A stretch of 64,000 nt of DNA from Diphasiastrum complanatum (taxonomy: Eukaryota > Streptophyta > Lycopodiopsida > Lycopodiales > Lycopodiaceae): NCBI GenBank assembly GCA_029204225.1, contig MU832229.1:17463-81462 (forward strand), in the 5' to 3' direction. Below are positions 13,339-24,800 of this stretch, piece after piece. Made by a program: the position numbers and the translations under genes. The notes under the pieces were generated by a model. That model was given only the letters and a program-made list of their open reading frames with translations, searched no databases and was not told where the DNA came from. Position 1 is the stretch's first letter; each line of letters opens with the position of its first letter.

Positions 13339-13633
13339 AATCAAGGATGTTCCAGCAAACAGGTCCAGAACCCAATCATCCTCATTCAAAAACATATCAA
13401 TTAACTTGTTGATTAATCCTTGAGGCTTTTGGTAAGGGTTAACCAAAGACCTATCACCCTCTAAGTGTCTGAATTTCCGAGACACAACTGGACAAGAAAT
13501 GACATAACTGCATTGTTCATTGCAATGAATTCGTAATCTCTTTTTTTCATGCGCATCATAGTAGCCCACCGTCATCATTTCAAAAGAGCTGATTAGTCGG
13601 TAGCCCAGTGCATGCTCAAGATTTGTTTTGTTC

Positions 13634-13728
13634 CTACATATATTATACCATATTAACATTCAGACTTACATTCTCAAACATCAGCTACATCAAAATAAAT
13701 ATCACAATATATATTTAAAATGACATAC
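13634..13728 (-). other. GT-AG intron of the methyltransferase-like pseudogene
   Basis: The donor GTATGT follows codon fragment TG and the acceptor TATGTAG precedes G-AAC. Removing 95 bases rejoins a Trp codon in phase 2 and keeps the frame open. This is strong evidence for a once-spliced nuclear gene and not a bacterial contaminant. Confidence 0.8.
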
Positions 13729-14180
13729 CAGACAAGGTGCTCAATAACATGACATGTGGTTTTCAGAGATGCAATCATTGATGACGATTGAGCAACGCTA
13801 TGAAAAATCACACATCTCCATAAAGAAGATGTTGTCAAGGCAACAAAGTCATTCACCAGCTTGATTATTTGAGGGTACGAAAATGGTTTTCCGTCATTAA
13901 TGGAGGCATACATTCTGAAACCATATGGAATATCTGCAATAGCAAGAGTATACTCATGCTTTGGGACATTATCTAGCAGTTTCGAGATATCACAACAAAC
14001 GATCTGATAAGTAAATGTCCTCATCGGATCCAAAAGACATGTGAAGGTCTTATAATTCGCATACAATGGCGGGAGGGAATCTCTCAATTGAATCCTCATT
14101 TGTTCTTCTTTAGCCCTCTGTATATGTGATAAAAAATTTGGAGGGCAATCCAAGTCCTCTCCAGCCTTAGTTTCTTTTGG

Positions 14181-14282
14181 CTGAAAAACACAACAATAGA
14201 TATTTAAGTTTTATAATCACATAACATTTTAAAACCTGAACATTTGAAACATAACATCAACATTTTAAAATTACATGTTTAC
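14181..14282 (-). other. GT-AG intron of the methyltransferase-like pseudogene
   Basis: The donor GTAAAC follows ...TATAAG and the acceptor TTTTTCAG precedes CCAAAAG. Splicing is phase 0 and joins an open exon (TNSRGYDEATELFKLAEVQ... to FQNYK) to the motif IV exon. Confidence 0.75.
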
Positions 14283-14477
14283 CTTATAATTCTGAAAAGC
14301 CAAAAAAAATTCAGATAGCCTTTTGGTTGAGCTGGTTGTAGGGTGGTTTTGTTGCACCTCAGCTAGCTTGAACAATTCAGTTGCTTCATCATAACCTCTT
14401 GAATTCGTATAAACACTTTATGACTGCCAAATATAAAAGCGAATAAAAAAAAACAATTATTGATTAGAAATGACGCA

Positions 14478-14573
14478 CCAACTCGATGCACTGCATCAAG
14501 TTGGTTGACTAACTCGATGCACTGCATCGAGTTGGTGGACCAACTCGATGCACTACGTTGTTTTGGTAGGCCA
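14478..14573. repeat. Three tandem palindromes (hairpin array) in an intron
   Basis: Each unit carries ACTCGATGCA-C-TGCATC..GTTGGT or a decayed version. The second is a perfect AACTCGATGCA / TGCATCGAGTT hairpin with a one-base spacer (14511-14533). The units start about every 30 bases and lie between exon-like blocks of the methyltransferase pseudogene. Confidence 0.85.
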
Positions 14574-14600
14574 ACAACATACGAAGAGAAAGCATAAAAT

Positions 14601-14796
14601 GATTTAAAAATAAAAAATAACCTACTTTTTAAATCATCAAGTGCATTTCATCCATGCTAAGCTCTTTCGCAACAACACGGGACAACAACATCATCCTTGA
14701 TTTGAAAATAAAAAATAACCTACTTTTTAAATCATCAAGTGCATTTCATCCATGCTAAGCTCTTTCGCAACAATACGGGACAACACCATCATCCTT
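14601..14796. repeat. 98-bp tandem duplication
   Basis: 14601-14698 and 14699-14796 are almost identical ('aaaaataacctactttttaa', 'catccatgctaagctctttc', 'cgggacaac'). On the minus strand each copy encodes VAKELSMDEMHLM followed by a GTAGGT splice-donor-like sequence. An exon end and the start of its intron have therefore been duplicated. Confidence 0.9.
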
Positions 14797-15951
14797 GATT
14801 CCTTGAAGAGATCCACCAATGTCCCCTCATATCATTAGGGAGCTCCTCAATTTGAAGATCAAGTTTCTTCATAGTCTCTTTTGACAAAGCCATGAGAATA
14901 GGTTTTCCTTAGAGACTTTCTGGCCCTTCAGCTCCTTATTCTCCCACATGCCGAAAATGATATCTTGGATATGCCAAAGCTGACCTTGGCAAAAAGCTAT
15001 GAAACCACGAATCATATTTGCACAGGCCATGGGACTTTTCCGTCTCATCGACAACCACTCCAACCAATCCAACCTCCAACAAACATTGGCGCCTAAGGGC
15101 ACCATCAGCTTTTTTGTGGGTTTTCACATATTCGACGTATTCATGGTGAAAAGACCTTATTTTTTCAATAAATGAAATCTTGTAATTGTTGTCATTGTTA
15201 TGGTCCTAGGCCAATAACTTTGCTTCTTCGAGAGTCAAATTACAAAATATTTTACATTCAACAAAACGAGAAATACTCATCGTGGGATACGCGGCCACTA
15301 GATGTCTTTGCGCCTCAGTTGAGTACTATAGACCTTTGTTTTTTTTCTCATTGAAAACCTCCTTAGAAGGACATTGATAAGGATCAATTAAAACAATAAA
15401 TGGCACAACAATCGCATGTGGATTAAGCTTCATTTTCTTCATCAAATTTGTAACATGCACTTTGTCAGGTGCCCTCACTATCATAGTTCTCCTACCTGTA
15501 TCTGGGTCTATAGGTGGCCTATGAGCTTTTTCAATAGGCAGTTGAAGATCTTGCGTGAAGAAAACTTTTTGTTTTGAATTGCCTCCCTTATTTTATTCTG
15601 ATCAGTCTTTATTACCCTTGCCTTAAGCAAACCACCAGGTAATATTGCCTCACTTTCATAATCCCCACAACTGCCATATGTTTCATCATCGTTTTTTGTT
15701 TTTTTCTTGGCCATGACTTTGACTCTCTTTGGCTTTTCAGGGGATTGGGTTTGGACAACAGCTTTTGCTATTTGAGATGAAGGGCGTTTCTTTTTTGGAG
15801 ATGGCCCTTTCGGTGAAGATTCTTCAAACTTTTTAAAATTGTCTTCAACTTATCAAGAAGAGAAGTAGTGAGACACATGTTAGCTTCCATTTAAAGACTT
15901 GAGACACATTAGGCCTATTTTTCTAAATAGTAATATCTGGCATGTAGGGCC

Positions 15952-16728
15952 TGTTAGATTATTCTCCTGATTATCGACTAATCAATGTTTTAATCCTCAT
16001 TGACTTATTACCCAGGTTTTATGCATGTTTCTATGCAGTCTGCAGAAGTACATGGAAATCGCTCACAGGTGGATTCCACAAGTGAATTTCTAGGAAGTAC
16101 TAATTGGACGGATGCCAACCCACTACGGCCAACTGACCATTATGATCTACGACCTAATCAACTGTCCTACTGGACTAGCCGCACTTGCTTAGTATAAATA
16201 ATTGATCATACGTCTATTATTTCATTCATTCATGCAATGCATTGAAGTATCACGTAGCAACTCTCTCAAGTTTTCAAGCTTGAACACTCTTGAGCATTCT
16301 AGCTTAGTTCTTTAGAGTTATTTTAGAGTTTTGCTATTAGTACTTACTGCTTATCAGCGGAGGTGCAAATCAGACAAAGTTTCAAAGATACTTTAGAGTA
16401 CGTGGTTTCTATCCGCAATTGTCTTGTGCTCATCATTTTGTTGAATTAATCTATCCTTTATTGCATTCAATATTATCTCAGAATCTCTGTGATCTCATAT
16501 TGCTTTTTTTTGATAATTTAATTCTTCATTGTTTGGCTACGTAATCACTTTAGTTCTGATGATTTAAAAGTTAGTTGTTAAAAGATTGAATGTGACTCTT
16601 GTCATTATGTTTTGTTCAAAATTGATAGGCATAGTCATGCATTAGAAAAAAAGCCTCATTCCACTACGCTCAATAAATTGTTCACAAACTTTGATTTGTC
16701 ATTATTGCATTATCACATCTTTTCAACA
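15952..16728 (+). repeat. Copia 5' LTR, second family (777 bp)
   Basis: It starts TGTTAGATTA and ends TTTTCAACA. It includes a TATA-like 'agtataaataattg' near 16190. A degenerate primer site follows. A diverged reverse-complement relative lies at about 46790-47480. Confidence 0.75.
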
Positions 16729-16740
16729 TATTATCAGAGT
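16729..16740 (+). other. Degenerate primer-binding site
   Basis: TATTATCAGAGT abuts the LTR end and differs from the usual TGGTATCAGAGC at three positions. Confidence 0.6.
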
Positions 16741-16954
16741 ATGTTATATAATACGCTATTACCTTCATGATATTAGAGCGCTTTGTTATATCAGAGCTCT
16801 AATACTTGGTATCTTTCATGATAGCAAATCAATATCATCATATTCTCCAATTTATGGTAACAAATTTTAGTATCAGATTGTTGATTTCCAATTGTAGCGC
16901 AGCACGATATCTCTCTCTTAACGACATCAAATTATTGATAGTCTAAAGTTCCAA

Positions 16955-17238
16955 ATGGATTCTCAAAGTAAAGCCGGTCTTATCACAGACAAGCTAAATG
17001 GATCCAATTATTACTTGTGGAAATTTAAGATGAAGACCTTGCTAATTGCCAATGAGTTGTGGGGTGTTGTCATAGGTACAGAAGAGAAGCCTAAAGGCGA
17101 CACAATTGATTCAAATTGGAAGTCAAAGGATGGTAAAGCTTTTGCGCTTATTATTCTCAATTTCGTAGATACTCAAATTGGCCACATATCTGAAGCTCAA
17201 ACTTCGAAACAAGTATGGGACATCCCAAACACACTATA
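16955..17238 (+). pseudogene. Copia gag N-terminus, truncated by an LTR insertion
   Basis: The ATG at 16955 opens a gag frame with LNGSNYYLWKFKM, ELWGVV, KALALI-like and SKQVWDIPNTLY motifs of the UBN2-type copia gag. After 95 codons it runs into the LTR at 17239, so only the beginning survives. Confidence 0.8.
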
Positions 17239-17888
17239 TGTGAAAGATTTCAGATCCTTAAGATCCAATCTACTTGAATGATCTTTGGTTAGAAAGAGAA
17301 ATACACTACCAATTTCACCAATGTAGAAAAATCATCATCTACACACAATTTGAGATGCAAACACTAATAGAACTTGATCAAACTTGAATGAAATGATTAT
17401 GTATTGTTGCTGTCCATAGAAAACCAGCAAGCTACTATATTTCACACGTGTGGATCCAAAAATAACAAGTATAGATCATTCTACACAGAATTGCAAGCAA
17501 TCACCAAGATAGTGCACCAATGGATAGTAGAACCCAAGAGAACCATGTATAAGCATGAAATGAGATAGAGAAGAGAGAAGATGACTCTCTCTCCATGAGT
17601 TACATCCTTTTATAGCGGGTCCAAACCCTATTTGGCCACTTGGCTTTCCCATCAAAATGCTAACCCTATCAATTTTGGGTCTAGATTCAATGTACCCAAC
17701 TTATTCAAATTGAATCTACTCAAAATCGCATTCTATCTTTCCCACACTTTTAAAAAGTGTTTATTGAAATGAAATTTAGACTAATGAACTTTGAAAAGTC
17801 AACCTCTAAGTCTAAAACAAGTTTTGGCCTCAATATGCCAAATATGAAAATATTGCAAAATGTGATGAAACTAGTTGAATCTTTCACA
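17239..17888 (-). repeat. Copia 3' LTR on the minus strand (650 bp)
   Basis: On the minus strand it starts TGTGAAAG at 17888 and ends CTTTCACA at 17239. TATAAAA lies at 17614-17608 and a CACACGTGTG palindrome at 17453-17462. It is nearly the reverse complement of 9720-10368. It inserted within the gag at 16955 (left flank CTATA). The upstream frame's stop codon lies inside its first bases. Confidence 0.9.
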
Positions 17889-19623
17889 CTCCCTCTTCAA
17901 CTAGTTTTAGCATAGACTTTGATAATACTCCAAGTGAAGTCCTATGCTTCATGAACAAGTCTTTTCCCAATGCTTTGGTGAAGATATCAGCTACACATTC
18001 CCTTGAAGACACATGTTGAAGCTCCACCTCCTTTGCAATGACTCGTTCCCTCACAAAATGATATTGTATCTCAATATGCTTGCTCCTAGCATAGTTTTTG
18101 ACAATAGAACTTTGATCCATCATAAGAATGATCTTCTTCCTAAGAATAGACCTTCTTTCAATGATCATGTAGTGCTCAAAATAGAAACAACCATAATTGA
18201 TATAGAGAATAGTGTCCACTTGGGATGCTTCACTATTTCTTACATCAATTTTACATGTAAAAATGTGACTAGAACATGAAGAATCAAATAGAATGTAAGT
18301 GAGATGATTCCACCATGCTTCCAACTCTGAACTCTCTGGAAAAATACAGCAAACAACCAATAAATGTGAGTGATCAAATTTTGCTTGCATGTCTTCTCCT
18401 CCTTTGTCCTTTGTTGCCTTGTATCCACCACGATACTCCATGAATGAGCCTCCATCTTCATCTTGCCATAAGATGCCATCATCACTTGATGACTTGGCCA
18501 TGAATGAGTGACATAATGAGCCTCCAATAGCTTCATTTACATCAGCAAAATCAGCCAAGAATGCTAGTACAAATCCAACATCAAAACAATGCTCACCAAT
18601 GTAGCTAGTTTTACCATATCTTGACAATTTGCACACATCCACATGAAACTGCTCAAACATGAGATAGAACAAGTAAAGTAAACTTGAACAACACTTCCTT
18701 GCTGCTCCTTTGACCTTACTTGAGTCTTCAATATGCTGTAAAAATAGATCCATAACACCTTTGCCAATTACCTCTCCTTTGATGCTATTGACTAGCTCCA
18801 AATTGCCAACTTCCCTTTTGACTAGTTGAAGCCCTTTGAGATCAACCTCTTGATCTTCTTCTTGATCATCAAAGTCATTGAACAAACTCTGTTTTCCAGA
18901 TCCATTACTTGCTTTTCCAGTATGAAAAACATGAGAACCAATATCCACTTGCATAGCATCATCTACACAAGAAAATTCTTCAAAACATGTGAATAAAGCA
19001 AAGTGAGTCGCTTCCACTTGCTTACCTTTCTCTTGATCATCAAAGATATCAAAGATATGAATATCTTCAGACCTGAACCTCTGGAAATACTCCCTCTCAA
19101 ACATATGATCTAGATCCAACAAGATCTCATCAATGCTTGATCTCGAATTTCCACAAAGGTTAGTGAAAACAATGTCACCAATGTCACCATCATAAATCAA
19201 AAGATAGATTCCAAACTTTCTATCCAACATGAAGTAGAGTAGGTGAAGATGAGTATCAAACCTAAAAAATCCAGCCTTCTTGAGTCCATAACAAACCTCA
19301 ATAAGCTCACCAATGAGATCTCCCTTGCCTTGAAGAAATTGCCTCTCGATTTGCTCCATGTAGTCTCCTCCAACCAACCTTTTGCCATCTCGATCATGAG
19401 TGATCAATTCACAATCATAGAATCCTTTGAGTTGATGAAGAGATGTGAGATCCATGCCTTGGATCTTCCCAAGAACCAATATTCCATTGCTCTTTCCTTC
19501 ATAAGACTCCCTCTTAATGATTGCATCATAAGAAGTAGAAACCTCAAAGACATTAGAAGCCATGAAAAAAAATCTAGTACCTTCAACATAAGAATGATTG
19601 AAGTACTCTCTTTTTTCAAACAA
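17884..19623 (-). pseudogene. Long copia-derived frame with scrambled pol pieces (579 codons)
   Basis: This minus-strand frame is open for 579 codons. Residues 511-579 are a clear copia RNase H tail (RSKHIEI, EVELQHVSS, CVADIFTK). Earlier parts only echo pol motifs: YMEQ (88-91), CYGLKK (111-116) and LLIYDGD (141-147, where a working RT has YVDD). EKGKQV (198-203) and a FEEFSCVDDA-like stretch follow, which normally precede RT. The RT catalytic Asp pair and the RNase H Asp/Glu residues are not in place, so it cannot encode a working polymerase. The last codon and stop overlap the LTR. It may be a non-autonomous derivative or a product of internal rearrangement. Confidence 0.6.
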
Positions 19624-20052
19624 GAACTTCTACTCAATGTTTTAGGTAATGACTCATATGATAATGATTCTTCCTCACTATCATTCACAATGACATCATT
19701 CAAAGTACATCCTACTTTGAACTCTTCACATACTTCTCTTCTTCTTGACTTGTGACTATCTTCTCACCAAGTCTCTTGATAGAACCATTTGATCTACTCT
19801 CTTTATGAAGACATGTGACTCCACTTGCTGGAATGCCTTTCTTAGAATCATAACAAAAGAATGTAGAAGAACCACCTCCTTCATGCATGCACCTAGCAAC
19901 ATCCTTTTTCTTATGATCAAAGAAATCATTAACAACAATCTTTTCCAAGGAAGAACCTTTACCTCCATTGATGAAATTAGCTCTTTCCTTACCTTTTGCA
20001 TGCTTGCACTTGCCATGAAGAACCATTGAAACACCATCATTATCCTCAAGAC
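19624..20052 (-). pseudogene. Left part of the host copia interrupted by the nested element
   Basis: Minus-strand frames continue here from the host element, with Lys/Gly-rich, unrecognised sequence (GKCKHAKGKERANF, RCMHEGGGSS). At 20052 it is broken by the insertion of 20053-26482 and resumes at 26483 in the same frame. Stops at 19712 and frameshifts separate it from the 579-codon frame. Confidence 0.5.
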
Positions 20053-20129
20053 TGTGAAAATTGTCAACATTTCCTAGCTAGTTTGAGGCCTAAATTGGCT
20101 AAAATTGTAAATAGTTTTGGTTCTGGAGT

Positions 20130-20143
20130 TTCACACGTGTGAA
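20130..20143. promoter_or_regulatory. Palindromic G-box in the U3 region
   Basis: TTCACACGTGTGAA is a perfect palindrome centred on CACGTG, the G-box/ABRE core bound by plant bZIP and bHLH factors (family knowledge). It sits 125 bp upstream of the TATA box. The same 14-mer is kept at 25906-25919 in the 3' LTR. Confidence 0.55.
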
Positions 20144-20267
20144 CCAGGCCACAATGTTTTTATTTACTGTATTTTTTCAGTATGATGAAGTGTCAAACTT
20201 CATACCCTTCAAAATGAGACCATTTTGATGTATTTTGGTCATATAAGCCATTTTTAGCTATTTTTCC

Positions 20268-20274
20268 TATATAG
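20268..20274 (+). promoter_or_regulatory. TATA box of the 5' LTR
   Basis: TATATAG lies 215 bp into the LTR, followed by a GA-rich 'gagagaggagagagag' stretch. Transcription would start about 30 bases downstream. Confidence 0.6.
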
Positions 20275-20707
20275 GGAATATCTAGGGTCAAGTACCTTCT
20301 AGAGAGAGGAGAGAGAGTCATCTTCCTCATCCATAAATAGTAGGGAAGTCGTGGAGAACAGGTTGGAGAAACCTTTTGTATGCTTCATTGAGATCAATAG
20401 ATCATTGTCATTGTTTCTTCCTCCATTGAGAGCATTGTTGTGTGTATTGTCTTCAAGCTATTGTGTATGATCTTAGGTGCTTTCCAAAAGTGGTAGGCTG
20501 ATGTATTATGGACTGTATAATGCTATTTTGGGCCGCACTTGATGTTTATGGAAGTTTCCATTTGTGATAAATGCTTTTTGATCAAGTTCTTTGCATTCTA
20601 GGTAGCATAGAATGTGTTGCCAATTCCTAGCTTATGTAGTTTGGAGTGCAAGCATTCAAGCCAATGATCTTGGAGTTTAGATCCACTTAGGATCTATATT
20701 TTTCACA

Positions 20708-20719
20708 TGGTATCAGAGC
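20708..20719 (+). other. Primer-binding site (tRNA-iMet type)
   Basis: TGGTATCAGAGC abuts the LTR. An untranslated leader of about 1.16 kb follows to 21879. It has a short repeat 'ctccttaagtggatga' (about 21010-21050) and no long plus-strand frame. Confidence 0.95.
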
Positions 20720-21879
20720 TGGTTGGCTTCTATTTACAGTAAGTATTCCATTTTTGGTGATATTTGGATGTTTGATCAAGTTCTAGCATGATTTTGCATT
20801 GCTTTGTTGATCAAATCTTACTAACCTTTGTTTTGTGAGTTGAACTTGTGGATCAAAAGCATATTTCAGGTCTATTGAAGATCAGAGGCTGAAAAGAAAC
20901 TATTTTGGATCAGATCATAACACCTAATCATTTGTGATTGTGAGGCTTGTGCATATTCAATACTAACAATGTTCTTTTCAATCCTATTGTTGACAATCTC
21001 CATTCTTGGATGAACACTCTCCTTAAGTGGATGAAACTTCTCCTTAAGTGGATGACAAATGCTCTTTTGAGTGAGTTGTAATTCTCCTAAAGGCTGAGCA
21101 AAGCTCCCATTTGGATGAAAGATCCCCTTTTTTGGGTGAACATATTGTAAGCTCCATTGTGAAGAGCATATTGTAAAGATTGTCATCAATTTTGGCATAA
21201 TTTTTGGTGTACTTTGTTGAGCATGTAAGTAACTCTCCTTATGTAATTTGATTGGAGCATTTGCTGGAAGGTGTTAACCATTATGCAAGTGTGTTTTCAG
21301 GTTCTTAACAGGTTGAGGAACATTCTCATGTGAAGTGATCTTAGATCTACATCTAAACACCAAGATTTGACAAGATAGTGAAGCTAGTCTTGTGATTCAC
21401 TAAGTGTGCTCATTCATTCACCTCTAAATCTTGTATTTATCACTTGCTGGAGTTTATAAACTTTTAGAAGTGTGGTTTACATGTGGTTTTACAGGTTGAA
21501 TCAATATCTTAGTGTGTTGATCATATGTTGATCAAGTTTGTTCATTACTAGGTAATCTTGGCATCCTAGTTTTGGGTATTTTCTAAGAATGCAAGTAACT
21601 CTTCACACCATAACTTGATTTGGTCACTTGCTGGAAAGTTTGAGAGCTTAAGCAAGAGTGTGTTCAGGTTGGTTTGATTTTGTAATCCATTCTTAGTGTG
21701 TGCAAAGTGTTGCATGTGTTTCAATCTTCCTTTCTATGCTTGGAAACCATCTAGGTTCAAGATAGAAGTGTTTTAGGGTCCTAAATCTTCATAGATCTCT
21801 TTATCTATCATTTGTTGAGAGAAAAGTGAGTGCTAAGTGCTTTAGGACAAAACCTAAAAGTTGAAGAAACATTAGAATC

Positions 21880-24800
21880 ATGGCTTCCAATGGTGGGATC
21901 ATGCTAGAGTCTAGTGAAAGGTTGAGTTCATCAAACTACTCTACTTGGAAAGTGAGGATGGAGTCCTTACTTGAGTTGAATGAACTCATGGACATAGTTG
22001 CAGAAATTGAAGAGAGACCTCTCACACTTCAAGAGCAACAAAGGTTTGATAAGAAGGCCAAAAGGGCTCTTCATATCATTAAAATGAATGTTACAAATGA
22101 ACTTCTCAAGGAAATTGGAAAGTGTCAAAGTGCAAGTGAGGCATGGAATGCCTTAAAGAAGCTCTTTGAATCAAAGTCCACATCTAGGGTATTGACCCTA
22201 AGGAGACAAATATTTTCTAGTAGGCAAAGAGAGGGTGAAAGTGCTCATGCATTTATCTTGAGAGTTAAGTCCCTAAGTGATGATTTAGCATGCATTGATG
22301 AGAACATAAAAGATGGTGAAATAGTCCAAGTTATGTTGAATGGTTTGCTAAATGAACATGCTAACCTTGTGCAAAGTTTTGCCATTCAAAGAGTCTTGCC
22401 AAGTGTGGTTGACTTGCAAGAAATCTTATTGGCTGAAGAACATAGGTTGCAATCAAAGCTTGATGGTGCATCCTTGCAAGGTGGAGGTGAAGAGACTTTC
22501 TTCACAAAAGGCAAATTCAAGGGCAAAGGTAAAGGCAAAGGGAAATGGTCCAAAGGTGGTAACTTTGATCATGATGATCACTCTTCCTCTTCCTCTTCTA
22601 CTAAGAACAATAAGTCAAAGTTCAAGTGCTTTTATTGTGGGATAAAAGGTCATTTTGCAAATGAATGTTATAAGAAGAAAAGAGAGCAAGGAGAGAGGCA
22701 AGGAAATCTTACAATAGATGAGGAAGAACATAACACATGTGAATCACTTGTTATGACTTCAAGTTTGTTAGCCAACATAGATGATAATGATCCTTGGTGG
22801 ATTGATAGTGGAGCCTCATCTCACATGACAAGACATAAGGAATACTTTACATCCTTATTGTCTTATGAAGGAGAAGGTAACATCATCTACACTGCAAATG
22901 ATGGTCAATGTGACATCAAAGGCATAGGCACTATTCCTATTTCCCTTTCAACAAATAGGAAAGCAAATCTTGAAAATGTTTTGTACATTCCTTCAATCAC
23001 TAAGAATTTGCTTAGTGTAAGTCAAATGATTGACAAAGGACTTGATGTGGAGTTCATTGGAGATGCATGTTTGATAAGTAAATGTGGATCTTTGATTGCT
23101 CAAGGTAGGAGGCATGGTAAACTTTTCAAGCTTGATGCATGTGTGATCTCTAATCATGAAGGATGTATGGCTAGGGAGCAATTGACAAACCAAGAAGTTT
23201 GGCACAAGAGGTTGGGCCATCCCAACTTCAAATCTTTGGAGGTAATGGCAAAGAAAGAGCTTGTTCTTGGTCTCCCTAAAAGTCTTGTTGCAAACAATAG
23301 TGTTTGTGAACATTGTGCCTTGTCCAAATCTCATAGACTTGCTTATTCTAGATCTACTTCTAGATCTAAAGAAGCTTTTCAACTTGTGCATTCTGATATT
23401 TATTCTTCTAGTACAACTAGCAATGGTGGGGCAAAGATGTATGCAACTTTCATTGATGACTTTAGTAGGTATACTTGGATCTATCTTCTTAAAAGTAAGG
23501 ATGAAGTGTTTGCTGCATTTGTCAAGTTCAAGAATGAAATGGAAAACCAATTCAATACAAAGATCAAATGCTTAAGATCTGATAATGGAGGGGAATACAC
23601 CTCAAATAGGTTCAAAGACTTTTGTATAGCACATGGGATTAAGAGGGAGATGTCTAGTCCTAGGACTCCACAACAGAATGGAGTGGCCGAGAGGAAGAAT
23701 AGAACCCTTTGTGAATGTGCCAAGGCAATGAGACTACATGCTAATCTTGCTAAGTCTTTTTTGGGGGAAGCTTTAGCATGTGCTAACTATCTATGTAATA
23801 GATGGACAAGTGCTTCCTTGGATGGTAAAACTCCTCATGAGGTTCTTTATGGTAGAAGGCCGAGTGTCAAGCATTGTAGGATCTTTGGATGTACATGTTT
23901 TGTCAATATCACACTTGATGATAGAACTAAAGAAGATCCTTCATCAAAGAAGGGTGTGTTTGTTGGCTATAGTGAAGTAAGCAAGGCTTACAAAGTGTAC
24001 ATTCCTTCTACAAAGAAAGTTGTCATAAGTAGGGATGTCATCTTTCATGAAGAGAATGTTTCCAATGTTGTTGATGTTGATGTTGATGTGCCTACTAATC
24101 ATCATGATGTGCAAGATGTCTTGGATGAAGATGGAGATGCCACTCCAAAGCAAACTTCAAGGAAGACTCAAAGGCAAAGGGCTAAGCCATCAAGGCTAAC
24201 CTATGATGAAAAAGGAAAGCAAGTGGTGGACAACTCTAACCTTGCTTTTCTTACCTCTTTTGATGAACCAACTTGTGTAGGTGAAGCAATTCAAAAGAAG
24301 GAATGGATCCAAGCCATGGATCATGAGCATCAAGCACTCATCAAAAGCAACACATGGAGGTTGGTAAAGCTTCCAAAGGACAAGAAGGCAATTGGTTGTA
24401 AGTGGATCTTCAAGATCAAGACAAATCAAGATGGATCAATCAACAAGTACAAGGCAAGGTTGGTGGCAAAGGGGTATGCTCAAGAATATGGTATTGACTA
24501 TGATGAGACCTTTGCACCCGTGGCAAAGATGGTAACTATTCGAATCCTAATCTCTCTTGCAACTCTTTATGATTGGGATATGTGGCAAATGGATGTTACT
24601 AATGCCTTCTTGAATGGTGATCTTGAAGAAGATATTTACATGGAGCAACCCGAGGGCTATGTTTCACATGATGAGCCTAATCATGTGTGCTATCTCCAAA
24701 AGAGTTTGTATGGGCTAAAGCAAGCACCAAGGAGTTGGTATGCTAAGCTCAATTCCTTCTTACTTTCTCAAAACTTTGTTATGAGTGAGTATGATCATTC

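Larger units (their letters stand above)
13339..15887 (-). pseudogene. Spliced beta-class DNA methyltransferase-like gene with upstream ParB-like region
   Basis: Read on the minus strand. The N-terminal part (15840-15510) is Lys/Ser-rich with a PKKKRP nuclear-signal-like run. A frame at 15595-14936 follows with PHAIVVPFIVLI, then CNLTLEEAKLL, DHNNDNNYK and FIEKIRSFHHEYVE. I read this as a ParB-like fold (inference). It contains two TAG stops (15326-15328, 15206-15208). Three exons follow with clean GT-AG introns and conserved phase: 14283-~14416, 13729-14180 and 13339-13633. They encode ADIPYGF (motif IV, consensus DPPY) at 13917-13937, NPYQKPQGLI (motif X) at about 13411-13441, and VLDLFAGT (motif I) at 13349-13372. 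The order IV-X-I is that of beta-class N4-cytosine/N6-adenine methyltransferases. The copia junction cuts the gene inside motif I. No initiation codon or promoter is certain. Confidence 0.7.
20053..20707 (+). repeat. 5' LTR of the intact element (655 bp)
   Basis: TGTGAAAA...TTTTCACA ends. It holds a perfect 14-bp palindrome TTCACACGTGTGAA (20130-20143) and a TATA box TATATAG (20268-20274). It drives transcription of the element. Confidence 0.98.

Noticed and set aside
22993-23723. Minus-strand frames of 80-185 codons inside gag-pol
   Set aside because: They are antisense shadows of the intact polyprotein.
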